DNA of 64,000 nt from the NCBI RefSeq assembly GCF_030406405.1, contig NZ_JAUEPL010000007.1:153808-217807 (forward strand), read 5' to 3'. This document shows, in pieces, positions 23,571 through 32,439 of this stretch. Source of the DNA: Streptomyces ficellus. GTDB taxonomy: Bacteria; Actinomycetota; Actinomycetes; Streptomycetales; Streptomycetaceae. Under the pieces are notes generated by a model, which was not told where the DNA came from, searched no databases, and was given only the letters and a program-made list of their open reading frames with translations. Numbering within the stretch: the first letter of the stretch is position 1; every line of letters begins with the position of its first letter. The translations under genes were made by a program, and so were the position numbers.

Positions 23571-23966
23571 GTGAGCATGCCCCTGTCGATGGAACTGCTG
23601 CCCGAGTCCACTCTGCGCGACGTGATCGGCCTGCTCGTCAGAGTGGTCGAGGCCGCTGGAGCGTTGATCGTCTTCGTCGGGGCCATCTGGGCGTTTGCCC
23701 AGTTCATCCTTGCTGGGATGCGCAGTGGCCGGCGGGTGGCCGGCTTCAACCGCATCCGTCTCAGCCTGGGTCGATTCCTTGTCCTCGGGCTCGAATTCCA
23801 GCTCGCCGGTGACGTGCTGCGTACGGCCGTGGCGCCGAGCTTCGCGGAGATCGGGCAACTCGCGGCCATCGCGGCAATTCGTACCGCGCTCAACTACTTC
23901 CTGGGCCGGGAGATCGCCCGCGAACGCGCCGAACTCGACAAGGACAACAAGGCCACCACCTCATGA
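23571..23966 (+). CDS. DUF1622 family small membrane protein
   Basis: A 131-residue membrane protein of the DUF1622 family, unknown function. It has three likely helices: VVEAAGALIVFVGAIWAFAQ (about 25-45), LGRFLVLGLEFQLAGDVLRT (about 65-85) and QLAAIAAIRTALNYFLGREI (about 93-113). The C-terminal tail is acidic and charged. Residues RLSLGRFLVLGLEFQLA are characteristic of the family. The start is a GTG at 23571. Its stop overlaps the ATG of the next small membrane gene by 4 nt, so the two are translationally coupled and likely made together. Confidence 0.85.
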   Translation: MSMPLSMELLPESTLRDVIGLLVRVVEAAGALIVFVGAIWAFAQFILAGMRSGRRVAGFNRIRLSLGRFLVLGLEFQLAGDVLRTAVAPSFAEIGQLAAIAAIRTALNYFLGREIARERAELDKDNKATTS

Positions 23967-24211
23967 CCGCCTGGCTGCACACCGCGGCCATGCTGGCAAC
24001 CGCTGCGGGGGTGCTGAGCGCATGCGCGGCCTACCTGGCGACGAGGCAAGTGCGCCTCTCGCTGGGAGTGCTGCTCGACTTCCTCACCGCTGCCGGGCTG
24101 ATCAGGCTCGCAGACGAACCATCGTGGAGCAGCATCGCCACCGCGGCGGCCGTGATCGGCCTCCGCAAACTGATCGCGACACGTCTCGGCCGGCACCCGC
24201 TCGTGCGATGA
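23963..24211 (+). CDS. Small membrane protein coupled to DUF1622
   Basis: An 82-residue protein with two predicted helices (about 5-28 and about 34-50) and a basic C-terminal end (GLRKLIATRLGRHPLVR). I do not recognise the family, though small hydrophobic partners of DUF1622 proteins with the core LSLGVLLDFLTAAGLIRL are familiar. Its ATG overlaps the DUF1622 stop codon (ATGA at 23963-23966), which strongly suggests a joint complex or stoichiometry. It converges on nhaA, whose stop lies 87 nt away. Confidence 0.75.
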   Translation: MTAWLHTAAMLATAAGVLSACAAYLATRQVRLSLGVLLDFLTAAGLIRLADEPSWSSIATAAAVIGLRKLIATRLGRHPLVR

Positions 24212-24297
24212 GAAAGGCGGGACATCTCCTGCGCTCGCTGTGCGCTGACCGTACAGCCCGGCCGGAAGACTCGCTCGCAGTGCCGTGCCGCGCACGG

Positions 24298-25602
24298 CTA
24301 CGTGGCGACGCCGTTATGGCCGGGATCCTCGGCCTCGTCGAGCTGCCTGTATTTCCGGTTTCGCAGTTTCAGCAGAATGGTTGCCAGAACCGCCGCTATG
24401 GCGGAGCCGAGCAGAACCGCGCCCTTGATGCGCTCGACGTCTTCAGCGTCACGGTAGGCCAGTTCGCCGATCAGCAGCGAGATGGTGAAGCCGATTCCGG
24501 CCAGCATGGCCACCGCGAGAACGTCCGCCCAGGCGAGCCCGCGGGCGAGCCGCGCCCGGGTGAGACGTACGGCCAGGTAGGACCCGCCGAAAATGCCGAG
24601 GGTCTTGCCGACGACCAGGCCCAGTGTCACGCCCACCGGTTCAGGACGGCTGACGATCTCCGCCAGGGTGCTGCCGGAGACGGTTACTCCGGCCGCGAAG
24701 AGGGCGAACAGCGGAACGGCCACCCCGGCGGACACCGGTCGGATCAGATGCGCGATGTGTTCGGCCGGCCGGCGGCCGTTGGGGCCGTCCGGGGCCACCC
24801 GTAGCAGCAGGCCCATGGCGACCCCGGCAACCGTGGCGTGAACACCGCTGTTGTACGTGAGCCCCCAGATGACGAGCGCCAGCGGGAGGTACCAGTACCA
24901 GCCGTGCACCCGCCTGCGGTCGTGCAGGTGGAAGAAGAGTCCCAGCCCGATGACCGCCCCGATGAGAGCCGCCAGGTTGATCGTCGAGGTGTAGAACACG
25001 GCGATGACGACGATGGCGCCCAAGTCGTCGATCACCGCCAGGGTGAGGAGGAAAGCGCGCAGCCCGGACGGCAGGTGGGTGTCGATCACCGCCAGTATGC
25101 CCAGGGCGAAGGCGATGTCGGTGGCGATGGGAACGGCCCACCCGTTCCATGTGCCTCCTTGCGTGGTGGCCACCAGGCCGTACACCAGCGCCGGCGCCAC
25201 CATGCCGCTGACGGCCGCGACTACGGGCAACACGGCCGCGCCGGGGTGGCGGAGTTCACCGATCAGGAGCTCTCGCTTGAGCTCCGCTCCCGCGACGAAG
25301 AAGAAGATCGTCAGCAAGCCCTCGGACGTCCAATGGGCAACGGAAAGGTTCAACCCGATTGCCTCGATACCGAAGTGGGCCTCGCGTACGGACTCGTAGA
25401 GACCGCTCAGCGGCGTGTTGGCCCACACCAGTGCGATCGCCGCCGACACCAGGAGCACCGTGCCGCCGACCGTCTCGGTGCGCAGGGCGTCCACCACGAA
25501 GGTCCGCTCCGCCGGCGACGGACGGCCGAGAACCGTTCGACTGCCAGGTTTCCGGTTGGGCATGGTTCTGCGCTCCCGGAGGCGGTGCCTGTGGATGATC
25601 AC
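24298..25602 (-). CDS. nhaA: Na+/H+ antiporter NhaA
   Basis: Inner-membrane sodium/proton antiporter for pH and salt homeostasis. The 434-residue product shows the NhaA signature: PIATDIAFALGILAVIDTHL and LTLAVIDDLGAIVVIAVFYT, with the essential adjacent aspartates, and EGLLTIFFFVAGAELKRELL at the second helix. About twelve membrane segments are present. The GTG at 25602 overlaps the stop of the upstream DUF3040 gene by 4 nt (GTGA). An ATG at 25563 (MPNRKPGSR) with GGGAGC about 10 nt upstream is an equally good start and removes a non-conserved N-terminus. It forms a two-gene unit with the DUF3040 gene. Confidence 0.93.
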   Translation of the reverse strand: MIIHRHRLRERRTMPNRKPGSRTVLGRPSPAERTFVVDALRTETVGGTVLLVSAAIALVWANTPLSGLYESVREAHFGIEAIGLNLSVAHWTSEGLLTIFFFVAGAELKRELLIGELRHPGAAVLPVVAAVSGMVAPALVYGLVATTQGGTWNGWAVPIATDIAFALGILAVIDTHLPSGLRAFLLTLAVIDDLGAIVVIAVFYTSTINLAALIGAVIGLGLFFHLHDRRRVHGWYWYLPLALVIWGLTYNSGVHATVAGVAMGLLLRVAPDGPNGRRPAEHIAHLIRPVSAGVAVPLFALFAAGVTVSGSTLAEIVSRPEPVGVTLGLVVGKTLGIFGGSYLAVRLTRARLARGLAWADVLAVAMLAGIGFTISLLIGELAYRDAEDVERIKGAVLLGSAIAAVLATILLKLRNRKYRQLDEAEDPGHNGVAT

Positions 25603-25949
25603 ATCGGCTGGACGTACAGGGACCCGGGTGGGACGAGACTGGTCGGCGGTGTGGAGGAGTCCGCGTCCGCCGATGACGCGCCGAGAGCCGCCGTCAGCAG
25701 CAATCCCGCGATGGCGACGATGATCAGCACGATGACGGCCGTCTTCTGCCAGTCTCTGTGCTGCGCGTGGCGAGCCCGCCCCTCCTCCCCCTCCCTCTGC
25801 TCCTGCTCCTGCTCCTGCTCCTGGCTGCTGGGGAACTGCTCGTTGAGCGTGTCGATACGTGCGACAAGCTCGGGATCGTCACGGGAGAGGCGCTCTTCGA
25901 TCTGCGCGAGGATACGTTCCTCGTCCATTTCTGGTTCCATGCCCACCAC
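25599..25949 (-). CDS. DUF3040 family membrane protein
   Basis: A 116-residue protein (about 108 if translation starts at the internal MDEERILAQIEERL). The DUF3040-like N-terminal region is MDEERILAQIEERLSRDDPE and LVARIDTLNEQF; it predicts a coiled helical segment. It is followed by a repeated Gln-Glu tract (QEQEQEQEQ, from CTCCTG hexamer repeats near 25798-25828) and one membrane helix (TAVIVLIIVAIAGLLLTAAL). The tail is Ser/Pro-rich. It is coupled to nhaA by a GTGA overlap, which suggests a role near the antiporter, possibly in the stress response. Function of the family is unknown. Confidence 0.75.
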   Translation of the reverse strand: MVGMEPEMDEERILAQIEERLSRDDPELVARIDTLNEQFPSSQEQEQEQEQREGEEGRARHAQHRDWQKTAVIVLIIVAIAGLLLTAALGASSADADSSTPPTSLVPPGSLYVQPM

Positions 25950-26003
25950 CTGCTTCCGGGGAGACAGTCGACCGCGTGGGGAGTGCGCGGTCCGTGGCTG
26001 TCG

Positions 26004-26798
26004 CTATGCGCGTTCGGCGGAGACCGCGGGCTTCCGGCCGTCGGGCGGACGGAGCATGTCGACCAGCCGGAGGATCTCCATGGGCAGGGGGAAGATGAGC
26101 GTGGAGTTCCGCTCGCTGGAGATCTCCGACATGGTGGACAGGATCCGCAGGTGCATGGCCGCGGGGTGACCTTCGAGCCGCTCCGCAGCGTCAGCCAGGG
26201 TCTCCGCGGCCTCGAACTCGCCTTTGGCGTGGATGACCTTGGCCCGCCGGTCGCGCTCGGCCTCGGCCTGCCGGGCCATGGCCCGCCGCATGGCCTCCGG
26301 CAGCTCGACGTCCTTGACCTCGACCAGCGTCACCTTCACGCCCCACGGGTTGGTCACGTCGTCGATGATCCGCTGGAGCCGCTGGTTGATCTCGTCCCGG
26401 TTGATCAGAAGCTCATCCAGGTCGACCTGGCCGAGAATGCTGCGCAGCGTCGTCTGGGCTATCTGCGAGGTGCCCTTGACGTGGTCCTCGATGGCCACGA
26501 CCGACCGGTTCGGGTCGACAACGTTGAAGTATGTGACGGCGTTGACCCGCACCGTGACATTGTCCCTGGTGATCACATCCTGCGGGGGAATATCCATCGT
26601 CACGGTCCGCAGGGACACGCGCACCATCCGGTCGACCACGGGGATGATGAGAAACAGCCCGGGGCCCTTGGCCCCGATGATGCGGCCGAGGCGGAAGATC
26701 ACACCTCGTTCGTACTCGGGCACGATCTTGACAGCCATCATCGCGAGGATCAGTACGAGACCCCCGGCAAGCAGAATGCCGGTCAGTACGGAACTCAT
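26004..26798 (-). CDS. Slipin (stomatin/SPFH-domain membrane protein)
   Basis: Membrane-scaffold protein of the SPFH (band 7) superfamily, 264 residues. An N-terminal helix ([20 protein letters not shown]) anchors it. The SPFH domain follows: [60 protein letters not shown], with the coiled-coil [20 protein letters not shown]. Slipins of this type are almost always paired with NfeD and are thought to build a membrane microdomain for the NfeD protease. Here the slipin ATG overlaps the NfeD stop by 4 nt (26795-26798), confirming the pairing. Length and domain order are standard. Confidence 0.93.
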   Translation of the reverse strand: MSSVLTGILLAGGLVLILAMMAVKIVPEYERGVIFRLGRIIGAKGPGLFLIIPVVDRMVRVSLRTVTMDIPPQDVITRDNVTVRVNAVTYFNVVDPNRSVVAIEDHVKGTSQIAQTTLRSILGQVDLDELLINRDEINQRLQRIIDDVTNPWGVKVTLVEVKDVELPEAMRRAMARQAEAERDRRAKVIHAKGEFEAAETLADAAERLEGHPAAMHLRILSTMSEISSERNSTLIFPLPMEILRLVDMLRPPDGRKPAVSAERA

Positions 26799-28138
26799 GA
26801 CTCTCCCTTCTCCGCAGTGCGCCGGCCGGGGTCCGGTTCGGCGCTTTCGACGATCAGGTCCAGGCCCTCACGGCCCACCACACGGACCTGCCGCCCCTCG
26901 GTGAGCGGCGCGTCGCGGCCGCGGACGGTCCACCACGCCCCGTCCAGCAGGATCTGACCGGTGCCGTCCCCGACACGGCGGACCACGGCCTCACGGCCGA
27001 TCAGTGCCTCCCCTCCCGTGGTGGAAGAGGCGCGCCGGGCCCGCCAGGCGAGCCGGCCGGCGAGAAGGGAGCCCGCTCCGACGACGAGTGCGGTCGGCCA
27101 GAGGACTTCCGGGGCGACGCCCACCTCGCCCCGGAAGAGGAAGATGCCGGACAGCAGGAGGGCCGCCGTGCCGCCGGCGGCGAAGACCCCGACTCCCGGG
27201 GTGAGCACTTCGCCGATGAACAGGGCGGCGGCGAGTCCAAGCAGCAGCAGTCCGGCCGCGTTGAACGGCAGCACGCTGAGGGCCACGAAACCGAGGACCA
27301 GCAGGATCAGCCCGGTGACGCCGGCGATCCCCATCCCGGGGCTGGCGAGTTCGTAGATCACAGCGAGGGTGCCGATCGACAGAAACAGGTAGGCCAGCTC
27401 GGGGCTTGCCAGCATCTGCCGGAGTTCACCGAGAAACCCGAGTTCATGCTCGGCAACGTGGGCTCCGGCCGTGTGCAGCACCACCTCGTTGCCCGAGGCA
27501 AGAGACACCCGGCGGCCGTCGAGCGCCGTCAGCAAGGCGTCCCGGGAGGGCGCTCTCAGGTCGACGACGTCCTTGCGCAGCGCTTCCCGGTCGGAGACGG
27601 ACGTACCCTCGCGGACCATGTCGTCGGCGAACGCGGTGCTCCGTCCACGCTCCTCGGCCATCGACACGGCGAACGCGGCGGCATCGTTGACCACCTTCGC
27701 GCTCGCCTTCTCACCCTCGCCGGTGACAGGTGTGCCGGCACCGATATGGGTGCCCGGGGCCATCGCGGCGACGTGGGCCGACATCGTGATGTAGGCCCCG
27801 GCCGATGCGGCTCGGGCCCCCGAGGGGGTGACATGGACGACGACGGGGACCGGGGAGTCCAGGAAGGTCTGGACGATGTCCCTCGTCGACTCGAGCAGCC
27901 CCCCTGGGGTGTCCACCTCGACCAGGACCGCCCCATGGTTGTCGCGCTCGGCAACGCGTATGCCGTCGTCGAGGTGCTCGGCGACGACGGGCGTGATCGC
28001 CCCGTCGACGCGGGTCGCCAGGACCGTCGGTGTCTGCGCCACGGCGGTCACCGGGGCGGCAAGGGCGCAGGTCAAGGCCGCCAGCAGCGCAACAGCAAGC
28101 AGCTGGAGCGGTGACACCACGGTGCGGCCCGGGAGCAA
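26795..28138 (-). CDS. NfeD-type membrane protease (ClpP-fold plus NfeD domain)
   Basis: 447-residue partner of the slipin. After a signal-anchor ([20 protein letters not shown]) comes a ClpP-like serine protease domain with Ser112 in [11 protein letters not shown] and a likely Lys144/148 dyad partner in EGEKASAK. Four or more membrane helices follow ([51 protein letters not shown]), and a C-terminal OB-fold NfeD domain ([31 protein letters not shown]). These proteases are implicated in cleaving stomatin and in membrane-protein quality control. Upstream sits a short tandem-repeat region shared with the divergent PucR-type regulator. Confidence 0.92.
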   Translation of the reverse strand: MLPGRTVVSPLQLLAVALLAALTCALAAPVTAVAQTPTVLATRVDGAITPVVAEHLDDGIRVAERDNHGAVLVEVDTPGGLLESTRDIVQTFLDSPVPVVVHVTPSGARAASAGAYITMSAHVAAMAPGTHIGAGTPVTGEGEKASAKVVNDAAAFAVSMAEERGRSTAFADDMVREGTSVSDREALRKDVVDLRAPSRDALLTALDGRRVSLASGNEVVLHTAGAHVAEHELGFLGELRQMLASPELAYLFLSIGTLAVIYELASPGMGIAGVTGLILLVLGFVALSVLPFNAAGLLLLGLAAALFIGEVLTPGVGVFAAGGTAALLLSGIFLFRGEVGVAPEVLWPTALVVGAGSLLAGRLAWRARRASSTTGGEALIGREAVVRRVGDGTGQILLDGAWWTVRGRDAPLTEGRQVRVVGREGLDLIVESAEPDPGRRTAEKGES

Positions 28139-28167
28139 GACGACGCCCCCTCTCCTTGCCGAATCGC

Positions 28168-28206
28168 AGGGGGTGATTCAGGGAGGTGATTCACGGAGGT
28201 GATTCG
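28168..28206. repeat. Three tandem 13-bp repeats between nfeD and the PucR-type regulator
   Basis: AGGGGGTGATTCA, GGGAGGTGATTCA and CGGAGGTGATTCG lie head to tail in the 206-nt divergent promoter region. The core GGTGATTC recurs exactly at 13-bp spacing. This is compatible with a cooperative binding site for a regulator of the slipin-NfeD operon or of the PucR gene itself. Confidence 0.55.
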
Positions 28207-28344
28207 TTCGTGTAGGGCCCAGTACCCGTGCCGCTCGGGCGGACGCCCTTCCACGGCCGCCATGGACGGCCGTTTCGGCCCGCCGTTCTTTGCCGGGCTT
28301 CGGCAATATGGATGTCAAGGCCGATCAACGCCCATGGGGAGAAC

Positions 28345-29481
28345 ATGACGTCCGTTTCGGCGCTGAACATGTCGGCAGCCGCGCCTGCGCCTGCGGACCT
28401 TGCCGGCCGTTGCCTGCGCATCCTGGCCCGGATCCGAGAGGACGGAGGGAGGCTGCGAGATGACGAAGCCGACATTCTGCGTGAGCTGGCCGCCGCAGCG
28501 GCCGAGCACAGCGTCGCGCTGCGCAGTGTGATCGACGACTGGCTCACCGCCGCCTGCCAGGTATGGCCTGAGGTGCCCGAGCAGATCAAGGTCACCGCCG
28601 AGGGCCACTCTCCCGGCGGATGCCCTCCCGCCCTGGAGGCGATCCGTGACATGACGGTGGCACTCACCGAGGGCTATGAGACCGGCCACCGGGCGGCCAT
28701 CCGCCGCGAGGAGGCGATGCGGCGGGAGTTCGTCGACGACCTTCTCGACGGGCGTACCGGTCTCGGCCAGCTCGCTGAGCGGGCCGAGCGGTTCGCACTG
28801 CGCCTCGCCGGCTTGCACACCGTTGCCGTAGCGCGGGCCGCGACGGCTTTCCGGGCGGGCGATGTTCCCACTCGCTACGTCGAGGACGCGATGACCGCCG
28901 CGTTCAGCGTGCGGGATGTCTTCATCACGACCAAGGACAGCTTGCTGGTCTGCGTGGCTTCCGCCTCCGAAGCCGACGTCCCCGCCCGCTTTGCCGCGCA
29001 TGTGGGGAACGCGGGCGCCAGGGGATGCCAGGTCGCCGTCAGCCGTCCGCGTCCCGGCCCCAGTGGCATCGTCCGTTCCTACCAGGAAGCACGCAGCACT
29101 CTCGACCTTGCTGACCGACTGGGCCTGGACAGCCGGGTGGTCGACGCCTCCAGCTTGCTGGTCTTCCAGGTACTGGGCAGGGACCGCGCGGCCATCACGG
29201 ACCTGGTGGCCACCGTGCTGGGAGCGCTGGAGGCCGGACGGGGCGGTCCGAGGCCGCTGCTGGAGACGCTCACCGCGTACTTCTCCACCGGCTGTGTCAA
29301 CACCACAACCGCCCACCGATTGGGGGTCAGCGTCCGTACCGTCAGTTATCGGCTGGCCCGTATTCGGCAACTGACCGGATACGACCCCACCGACCCCGAC
29401 CAGCGGTACATCCTCCAGACCGCGACGTTGGGTGCGCGTCTGCTGGGCTGGCCGTCTCAGCCCCTTGAGAACGCCGACTGA
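28345..29481 (+). CDS. PucR-family transcriptional regulator (CdaR-like, C-terminal HTH)
   Basis: DNA-binding regulator, 378 residues from the ATG at 28345; GGGGAGA lies just upstream (spacing short), and a start at 28312 is also possible. The N-terminal half is helical and may sense a ligand; the middle (about 130-310) is a GGDEF-like/PucR linker region; the C-terminal 60 residues are the PucR HTH (LETLTAYFSTGCVNTTTAHR, then SVRTVSYRLARIRQLTGYDP). Members of this family often control purine, amino-acid or stress genes. Here it is divergent from the slipin-NfeD genes, which are the obvious targets, though nothing in the sequence proves that. Confidence 0.85.
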   Translation: MTSVSALNMSAAAPAPADLAGRCLRILARIREDGGRLRDDEADILRELAAAAAEHSVALRSVIDDWLTAACQVWPEVPEQIKVTAEGHSPGGCPPALEAIRDMTVALTEGYETGHRAAIRREEAMRREFVDDLLDGRTGLGQLAERAERFALRLAGLHTVAVARAATAFRAGDVPTRYVEDAMTAAFSVRDVFITTKDSLLVCVASASEADVPARFAAHVGNAGARGCQVAVSRPRPGPSGIVRSYQEARSTLDLADRLGLDSRVVDASSLLVFQVLGRDRAAITDLVATVLGALEAGRGGPRPLLETLTAYFSTGCVNTTTAHRLGVSVRTVSYRLARIRQLTGYDPTDPDQRYILQTATLGARLLGWPSQPLENAD

Positions 29482-29658
29482 GCACCGGTTGAGCACCGGC
29501 TGAGCACCGCGCCGGCATGGGCGCACCGCGGTCGTCCGTTCACCCACCCCCGCGCGAGGTGACAGGCGACACGCGACCGGCCGGCCTCGGCACGGGAAGC
29601 CGCCGCAGGACCGGCCGCTGCCCTGATTCTCGTGATACGGCCGGTGGCGTACGTGCCG

Positions 29659-30210
29659 TCACGGCGGCGGTGAGCCCTTGCCGTCGTAGACGAGGAGGCC
29701 GTCCTCACGGAGGCGCACTCCTGGTGTCGGCGAGTGCGCCATCAGGCGACCGTCGTGCATGAGGTGGTGGACGGGCACACCGCGAGCGAGAGCAGCGAAA
29801 TCGGCGATGAGGCGCCGGTGGCACCTCCACCACACCGCTTCGCTGCACATGACCGCCGTGCGCTCGTGTGCCGCCTGCCGCAGCAGTCCCTCCATGGCGG
29901 TGACGAACTGCGGCGTGCGGGTGTGGGCGGCGTAGCCGCGAAAGGAGGCATGCCGCCACATCGTGTCGGGCGAGTCCGGCGCCGGTTTACGGAACCCACC
30001 CAGATGGTGCTCCCACCGGTACCCGATGCCCTCCTCCGGCAACCACTGGGCAAGCCGCTGCCGTGACAGGTCCGGGTCCCGGCGGCTGCCCGGGGCCGTC
30101 CTGACATCCACCACGGCCGCGATGCCGGTCCGGTGCAGCAATTCCGCCAACGCCGGCCGACCGGCAGTGCTGTGGCCGAAAGTGATCAGCTGCGGCTGCG
30201 GCATCGGCAC
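29659..30210 (-). CDS. DUF488 domain protein
   Basis: A 183-residue protein of the DUF488 family. It starts ITFGHSTAGRPALAELLHR and has the family's C-terminal motif CSEAVWWRCHRRLIADFAAL, with a conserved Cys and Trp-Arg-Cys-His. The function is unknown; similar small proteins are thought to bind nucleic acids or nucleotides. No signal or membrane helix is present. It is transcribed toward the PucR-type gene (178-nt gap, convergent) and away from the DUF5709 gene on the same strand (106-nt gap). The gap after PucR contains the short inverted repeat GGCCGG/CCGGCC but no convincing terminator. Confidence 0.85.
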   Translation of the reverse strand: MPMPQPQLITFGHSTAGRPALAELLHRTGIAAVVDVRTAPGSRRDPDLSRQRLAQWLPEEGIGYRWEHHLGGFRKPAPDSPDTMWRHASFRGYAAHTRTPQFVTAMEGLLRQAAHERTAVMCSEAVWWRCHRRLIADFAALARGVPVHHLMHDGRLMAHSPTPGVRLREDGLLVYDGKGSPPP

Positions 30211-30316
30211 CTTCCAGGGCTCTGCCTACCCGTCCTGGGGGATCGCCCTGGTCAGTCGCGCGGGGCGTCGGCGACGCCCTCGCTCCAGCGGGCGCGGCCG
30301 ACGAGACGACGAGTGG

Positions 30317-30808
30317 TCAGTCGGAGCTGTTGCCGTCCACGTCGGTCAGGAGATCGTCCTGCACGACGTGGACGGCGGCCTCTTCCGCGCTCGCGGCGCC
30401 GGCGTCGATGCCCTGGTCGTCCGCCACGAGTTCCCTGGTGGTGTCCGGGCGCGCGCCCTCGTCGGGTGCGGTGAGACGGCCGGCCCGTTCGCCGCCGGCT
30501 TCGGGGTCGATCAGCTCGCCCTCGCCACCGGGCAGGTCGCCCAGGCCGTCGCCCGCCGGTGGCGCCACATCGGGAACCTCTTGGGACAGCCGCTCGTCCA
30601 GGGTCTCGCCCTCGTGCTGCTCCGACGCCGTCGTGCCGTGCTTCGTGACCCCCAACGGCTTCTCCGGAGGCGAGTAGCCTTCGTCCAGCATGTCGTCGTA
30701 CGTGCGCTCCTCCAGAGCGTCCTGGAGGTCGAGCGGCGCCGCGTCCTCCTGCTCCTCGTTGCTGCCGGTGGGCTGGTAGACGTCGTCAGCCATCTGCTCG
30801 TCACTCAT
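30317..30808 (-). CDS. DUF5709 family acidic protein
   Basis: A 163-residue, very acidic, largely disordered-looking protein, matching the DUF5709 family (core YSPPEKPLGVTKHGTTASEQ and EGETLDERLSQEVPDV). DUF5709 proteins are common in Streptomyces and often tied to osmotic or oxidative stress regulation, but their molecular role is unknown. The ATG at 30808 has GAGGAGG 5 nt upstream. A -35/-10-like pair is visible upstream. The large content of Asp, Glu, Gly and Pro is normal for the family. It stands alone between DUF488 and an unrelated small gene. Confidence 0.78.
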   Translation of the reverse strand: MSDEQMADDVYQPTGSNEEQEDAAPLDLQDALEERTYDDMLDEGYSPPEKPLGVTKHGTTASEQHEGETLDERLSQEVPDVAPPAGDGLGDLPGGEGELIDPEAGGERAGRLTAPDEGARPDTTRELVADDQGIDAGAASAEEAAVHVVQDDLLTDVDGNSSD

Positions 30809-30863
30809 GGTGCCTCCTCGCGTGACCGTCCGCTTGCCTCAGCTGTCGGTTCACGTGAGCGGT

Positions 30864-30887
30864 TTCCCCGGAAAGGTCATATAAAGC
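30864..30887 (-). promoter_or_regulatory. Possible stress-sigma promoter for the DUF5709 gene
   Basis: Read on the minus strand, GCTT (30887-30884), a 14-nt spacer and GGGGAA (30869-30864) resemble the SigB-type pattern of Streptomyces (GnTT, about 14 nt, GGGTA), though the -10 box differs at the T. It lies 56 nt upstream of the DUF5709 start. Such proteins are often stress-induced. Weak evidence. Confidence 0.3.
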
Positions 30888-30981
30888 CTGTAGGTCATGG
30901 TTTCCACCAGAAGGTCCGACGACGTCGCGTCCGCACCTCCGGCACCTCACCGGTCCATCAGTCACGGGACGCGGCGACCAC

Positions 30982-31251
30982 TCAATCCCGGTCGGCGGGC
31001 AGGTAGTAGGTCTGCCTCAAGAACGCGGCCATGTCTTCGAGTGCTTGGGCGTAGCCGGCTCTGTAGCGCTCGTCGGTGTCGGTGCGCCGGCTCTCGGCCC
31101 GCGCCCACTCGTCCAGGTGCAGGGCCACACGCAGGTGGTTGCGGTACAGCGCACCGTGTTCACCGTTGAGTGCGGCTCGCGCGCGGTCCTCGTCCCAGTC
31201 TTCGAGCGCACCGGTGTCGAAGTTCAGCAGTTCCTCATCAGAATCCCGCAC
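30982..31251 (-). CDS. Small hypothetical protein
   Basis: An 89-residue soluble protein. The GTG at 31251 is selected because AAGGAGG (complement of 31258-31264) lies 6 nt upstream, the best ribosome binding site in this neighbourhood; the same frame stays open to 31485 but that part is Arg/Pro-rich. The product has an acidic start (DSDEELLNFDTGALEDWDED) and an aromatic, helical C-terminus (RYRAGYAQALEDMAAFLRQT). I do not recognise the family. It is convergent to nothing and 173 nt from the DUF5709 gene on the same strand. Confidence 0.6.
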   Translation of the reverse strand: MRDSDEELLNFDTGALEDWDEDRARAALNGEHGALYRNHLRVALHLDEWARAESRRTDTDERYRAGYAQALEDMAAFLRQTYYLPADRD

Positions 31252-31627
31252 GGCCCGCCTCCTTGGTCGGTCCCGGCGTCCACGTTCACCGAACGGCCAC
31301 CAGCCGGGGCGGGGAGCGGTCGCCCACAGGGCGACGATCGGCGCGCATAGCCCTCCCAGTGCCCCAGCCGTCACAGGGGAAACCGCAGCCACCGGACGCC
31401 CGAGAGCCCCGGCACTCCGTGGCAGACGGACCGCAGAGGACTCCTGTCGGTCGGCCCCCTCCCTGCCGTGCCCACGGTGCGACAATGAAAGAGCCGCCGC
31501 TCTTGTCGCCTCCCTCGAGGCCGGGCGGGCTCAGCGCGCTGGAGGGATTCCCCTCGGGTTGAATTCCGTGGTCCCCGGCAACATGCCCCGCCTATCGCGG
31601 GCCTGCCGGCCCGGAAGGGGAACGACC
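31252..31627. other. Intergenic stretch between divergent genes
   Basis: 376 nt between the small hypothetical gene and the GAF-ANTAR gene. A minus-strand open frame includes VTAGALGGLCAPIVALWATA, which could be a membrane segment, but no start with a ribosome binding site supports a longer gene. It should contain promoters for both flanking genes; none was identified with confidence. Confidence 0.4.
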
Positions 31628-32356
31628 ATGGATGACGGACCCACCGCCGACGTACTGGACCTGACCTCTCTGCTGCTGGAAGCCGATGGCGTCGATGAGT
31701 TTCTTCAGGCCCTGGTCGACCGTGCCCTCGAACGCAGCCCGGCGGCTGACGGGTCCGGCATCACGCTGGAGCGCCGAGGCCGGCCCCTGACCGTGGCCAA
31801 CGCGGGCCCGAGTGCCAAGGAACTGGATGAGAAGCAGTACGGCCAGGACGACGGCCCGTGCCTCCAGGCGCTGCGTGCCGGTGAGGAAGTCATCATCGCC
31901 GACATGGCCGACGAGCGGCGGTGGGGCGACTATCCGGCCTACGCCCTGGCATGCGGCACCCGCTCCTCCATGTCCCTGCCGATCGCCGCCCACACGCACA
32001 CCGCCGGTGCGCTGAACCTGTACTTCGCCACGCCGGACGGCCATACGAAGGTCGACGCGCCGTTCCTGCGAGGGCTGGCAGCGCAGGCCACCGGTGCTAT
32101 CGCGCTGGCGCAGCGGATCGGCGACGCCCAGCAGTTCGCGGCCGATCTGCAGACCGCGCTCGCGTCCCGCACGGTCATCGACCAGGCCATCGGCGTCATC
32201 ATGGGACAGCAGCGGTGCACGGCGGACGAAGCCTTCGCGATCCTGCGCACGGCTTCACAGCACCGCAACATCAAACTGCGTGACCTGTGCGCCGATCTGC
32301 TGGCCGGCCTCTCCGGTGAGCCACCCACCGAGCCCAAGCTGCACCCCCGGCCATGA
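31628..32356 (+). CDS. GAF and ANTAR domain regulator
   Basis: A 242-residue predicted RNA-binding antiterminator. The N-terminal GAF sensor domain (about 10-155) may bind a small ligand; FLQALVDRALERSPAADGSG and DDGPCLQALRAGEEVIIADM are typical. The C-terminal ANTAR domain (about 165-225: LASRTVIDQAIGVIMGQQRC and ADEAFAILRTASQHRNIKLR) is expected to bind nascent RNA hairpins and prevent termination. Length is usual for GAF-ANTAR proteins of Streptomyces. The ATG at 31628 follows GGAAGGGG by about 7 nt. The stop codon lies in a triple ATGAACCGC repeat. Target genes cannot be inferred. Confidence 0.85.
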   Translation: MDDGPTADVLDLTSLLLEADGVDEFLQALVDRALERSPAADGSGITLERRGRPLTVANAGPSAKELDEKQYGQDDGPCLQALRAGEEVIIADMADERRWGDYPAYALACGTRSSMSLPIAAHTHTAGALNLYFATPDGHTKVDAPFLRGLAAQATGAIALAQRIGDAQQFAADLQTALASRTVIDQAIGVIMGQQRCTADEAFAILRTASQHRNIKLRDLCADLLAGLSGEPPTEPKLHPRP

Positions 32357-32379
32357 ACCGCATGAACCGCATGAACCGC
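32353..32379. repeat. Triple ATGAACCGC repeat at the 3' end of the GAF-ANTAR gene
   Basis: Three exact, head-to-tail copies of a 9-bp unit (32353-32361, 32362-32370, 32371-32379). The first contains the stop codon of the GAF-ANTAR gene. It could be a slippage product; no function is apparent. Confidence 0.7.
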
Positions 32380-32439
32380 GGTGGACCACGCGGCAAGGCG
32401 GTCGCCGCTGACCGGGCCTGATCACGGCCGGCCGTGGCG

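Noticed and set aside
25798..25828. CTCCTG hexamer repeats
   Set aside because: They are simply the coding sequence of the Gln-Glu tract in the DUF3040 protein and are listed there.
30982..31485. Longer form of the small hypothetical protein, starting at 31485
   Set aside because: The GTG at 31251 has a near-perfect ribosome binding site; the upstream part is Arg/Pro-rich, although one possible membrane segment makes this not fully certain.
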